This document shows positions 61,741 to 64,000 of a DNA stretch of 64,000 bases, in pieces. The position numbers and the translations under genes are program-made. Numbering within the stretch: the first letter of the stretch is position 1; each line of letters begins with the position of its first letter. The notes below the pieces were generated by a model. That model ran no database searches. It had not been told where the DNA came from and saw only the letters and a program-made list of their open reading frames with translations. Origin of the DNA: Eudromia elegans (lineage: Eukaryota > Chordata > Aves > Tinamiformes > Tinamidae); NCBI GenBank assembly GCA_003342815.1, contig PTEX01000150.1, positions 1,634,168 to 1,698,167 of the forward strand, in the 5' to 3' direction.

Positions 61741-64000
61741 GGATCGAGAACCAAAGTCTCATTTTCCTAAGGACAAAATAAGCTGTTCTGGTCTGTTTCA
61801 ATATCCTGTCTCCAGCAGCGACCAGAAGTAGGTGCGTAAAAAGTAATTTTAAGTCTTTAAATATTTAGGAGTTTCCTAGAGTTATAAAATATTTGTATGT
61901 TTCTAAGGGTAGAAATTTATCCATTTAATACAGGCATCTGAAAGTTAGTAGTCCAAGGCAGTTACTGTAGACATCCCATCATGAAAAATAGGCCTTCTGA
62001 AAAAGTGACTTAATCTCTTACGGAATTAGGTGTTTCTGCCTTATTTTGAGGCCTGTGTCTCTCCCTTGACTACACAGGCAGCCTGGAGTGACTAACTCAG
62101 ATTTAGGCAGTTAGTTTTTAGGCGTCTGAGGACGTGTGAAACGGTTCTCTGTCCCGTCTCCACGACTAGAAAATAAAGCCCGCTTGCAGGGATGACCTTG
62201 AGCCCTGGCTCGGGGCGGCCAGGGTGTGTTCCCGTCTGGAAATGGGATGTAGACGTAGGAAAGGGAAGAGCTGAGCGGCTACGAGCTCTGCCCTGCTGGC
62301 TCATCTCCGTGACGGAAGGCGGTGTGGGACCTGTCGTGTTTAGCCAGCATCAGTGCAGTCTTTGTCACTTGGAAATTGGGACTTCAAGTCTCTTTAAGTC
62401 TTAAAAGTCTGAACCCTGGTGCAGTTTTTAAAGTACCTATGTTGTACTGATTGTTTTCTGAAAAGAATATGAGATTCTGCAGAAATTCTTATCTTTTAAA
62501 AGAGGTAATCCTTCTATATTTATCCAGGCATTCACTCTCTGGGCATTAAATTCAAATGGAGATTACTCTTTTTAAATGTTTGTATAGATCTGTGCTTTTT
62601 TTTTATTCTCTGCTGAATAATACCATTGCTTTGGAAATGTGTTATATTATTAAAAAAAGAAAGAAAACGAAAACTGTTATCAAGTTTAAAAGCTTTAGAA
62701 AACCTTTACAACTTCTTTTTTTCCTAAAAAAAAAGAGTCTGTTCACTGAAAACTGCAGCAAATTACTAGATGCTCGATATCTGAGTTCCCCAGGAAACTC
62801 TTACGACATTGAATTTGTGCTCGTAGGCTGACCTTTGTTTCATTATATAAGAAAAAAGTGATCTTTATAAAAGCCACATAGAAGATAAGATCAACGTCGT
62901 GAACTGGTAATTACATAAAGTGATGTTCCATCATTAGACAAAATGTACAGTTGATCCTATGGCTTAGATGTGGGTGAGGAATATGATCTAACTTTGCTGG
63001 TATAAAAGAAAGATGTGACTTTTTCATACTTCAGTTTCAGGAACATACATCTAAGCTCTAAGGACAGCTCTTGCTCTAAAGCCATCATTTAGATTCCCAC
63101 TATCTGATTTATTCTCATTGAACAAGAGAGGTAATATCTTTTTAAATTGTCTTTCCTGCATTTAAGATAATTTTTCTGTATTTTCTGCTTCTTTCCAAAT
63201 TTTTCTCTTTCCTTTCTCTCAAAGTTTTATTTTGCAAATTAAGCTAAAAGGTTGAACTGGAACTAACATGTGTGCTTGGGCTTCAACTGGTTTTGTAAGT
63301 AAAAGAAGTGGAAAGTCCTAGAATTCTATAAAACACAGTTAAATAATGATTTTTTTGTGTGTGTGATTTCCATTTGGGTCCAATAATGCTCGATCAGTAA
63401 CCTTGTGTTTTTCTCTAGGCAGAAATACTACTGTCCTGATGTCAAATAGATAATCTAATGCATGTTTTGGAGTCTTTAATGATTAAATAGTGTTTTGCCC
63501 ACAGCTTACTGTATACAGAGGCCATAAGGAAAGCGCTGGCACTTTTATTTCAGTGTTGCTGTGGTAGAGCTATACATCACTGCTAAATATTCTGGAAAGG
63601 AGTGAACAGAATATGCAAAATGTTTAACTGTTGATGTTGTCAGGGGCACTGTCAAGAAGAGTATGCAGTCATCCCAAGATAATATTGAGTGCGTTAGGTG
63701 GTTTCATAGAATCAATACAAAGGATATAATAAAGTTTGCTGGCATGCCTCTAGAAAGACAGACTGCAGAATTTGACTAATCATCCTCATACATTGGAGTT
63801 TGACACAAACGTAAAAGCAGCCTCAAAATCTCAAGTATACCTGAAAAGACAACCTGTTTGAAAATACATATGATCAGCTGTCTGTATTATGATAACTGAC
63901 AACATGTACAGGAAAAGAGAGTGTATAGTGAGATGACACTTTAAGGACTGGAGAAGACCTAAAATTACCATACTTTTAAAGGTCTGCTAAAATTCATGCA
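61741..64000. other. Intergenic, nothing named
   Basis: A GC-richer patch at about 62.15-62.35 kb carries overlapping short frames on both strands. The rest is AT-rich. No gene is supported before the right edge. Confidence 0.55.

Noticed and set aside
45000..64000. CGA exons on the + strand
   Set aside because: Looked for the cysteine-rich hormone alpha-subunit coding pattern; not seen in any frame, so CGA is presumed to be beyond the window or absent from this stretch.

Overview
The window is nuclear DNA from a vertebrate, most likely a bird. The coding signal is a multi-exon gene with GT-AG introns and a CpG-island promoter. The recognisable interspersed repeats are mostly CR1-family LINE pieces, including a fairly well preserved avian-type CR1 3' end at about 38.78 kb. 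No bacterial or organellar features, tRNA, rRNA or CRISPR were found. Species was not resolved.

The one gene I can name is the 5' part of ZNF292, the large C2H2 zinc-finger protein also known as Zn-15 / Zfp292, on the minus strand. Seven coding exons could be placed to the base: 44445-44284, 18531-18377, 17887-17809, 16500-16365, 6166-5964, 3032-2896 and 1625-1484. All reading phases join. Together they give 1,014 nt and 338 residues, the helical N-terminal region before the zinc fingers. The large last exon with the fingers lies beyond the left edge. Introns 1 and 4 (25.8 and 10.2 kb) take up most of the left two thirds.

The promoter lies in a very GC-rich island, about 43.6-44.9 kb. Only 255 bp separate the ZNF292 ATG from an oppositely directed ATG at 44701, which opens a 55-codon frame with a signal-peptide-like hydrophobic leader. 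This gap holds four copies of GTCACGTG, two in each orientation, and an E2F-like element. It looks like a bidirectional promoter. Its right-hand product is unidentified and may be a non-coding divergent transcript.

From 45 to 64 kb I found no supportable protein-coding gene. In mammals the gene upstream of ZNF292, divergent to it, is CGA; none of its exons was recognised here. This part holds CR1 fragments of several ages, small tandem duplications and otherwise unique AT-rich DNA.

The most unusual items are: a fossil of a tyrosine-recombinase (DIRS-like) retroelement in ZNF292 intron 4; a 107-nt exon-like segment in intron 1 with good splice signals on both sides that would act as a poison exon; the symmetric E-box promoter with its hydrophobic mini-ORF; and a very long interrupted T tract (sense strand) in the short intron 2. 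No wholly new multi-gene system is visible.
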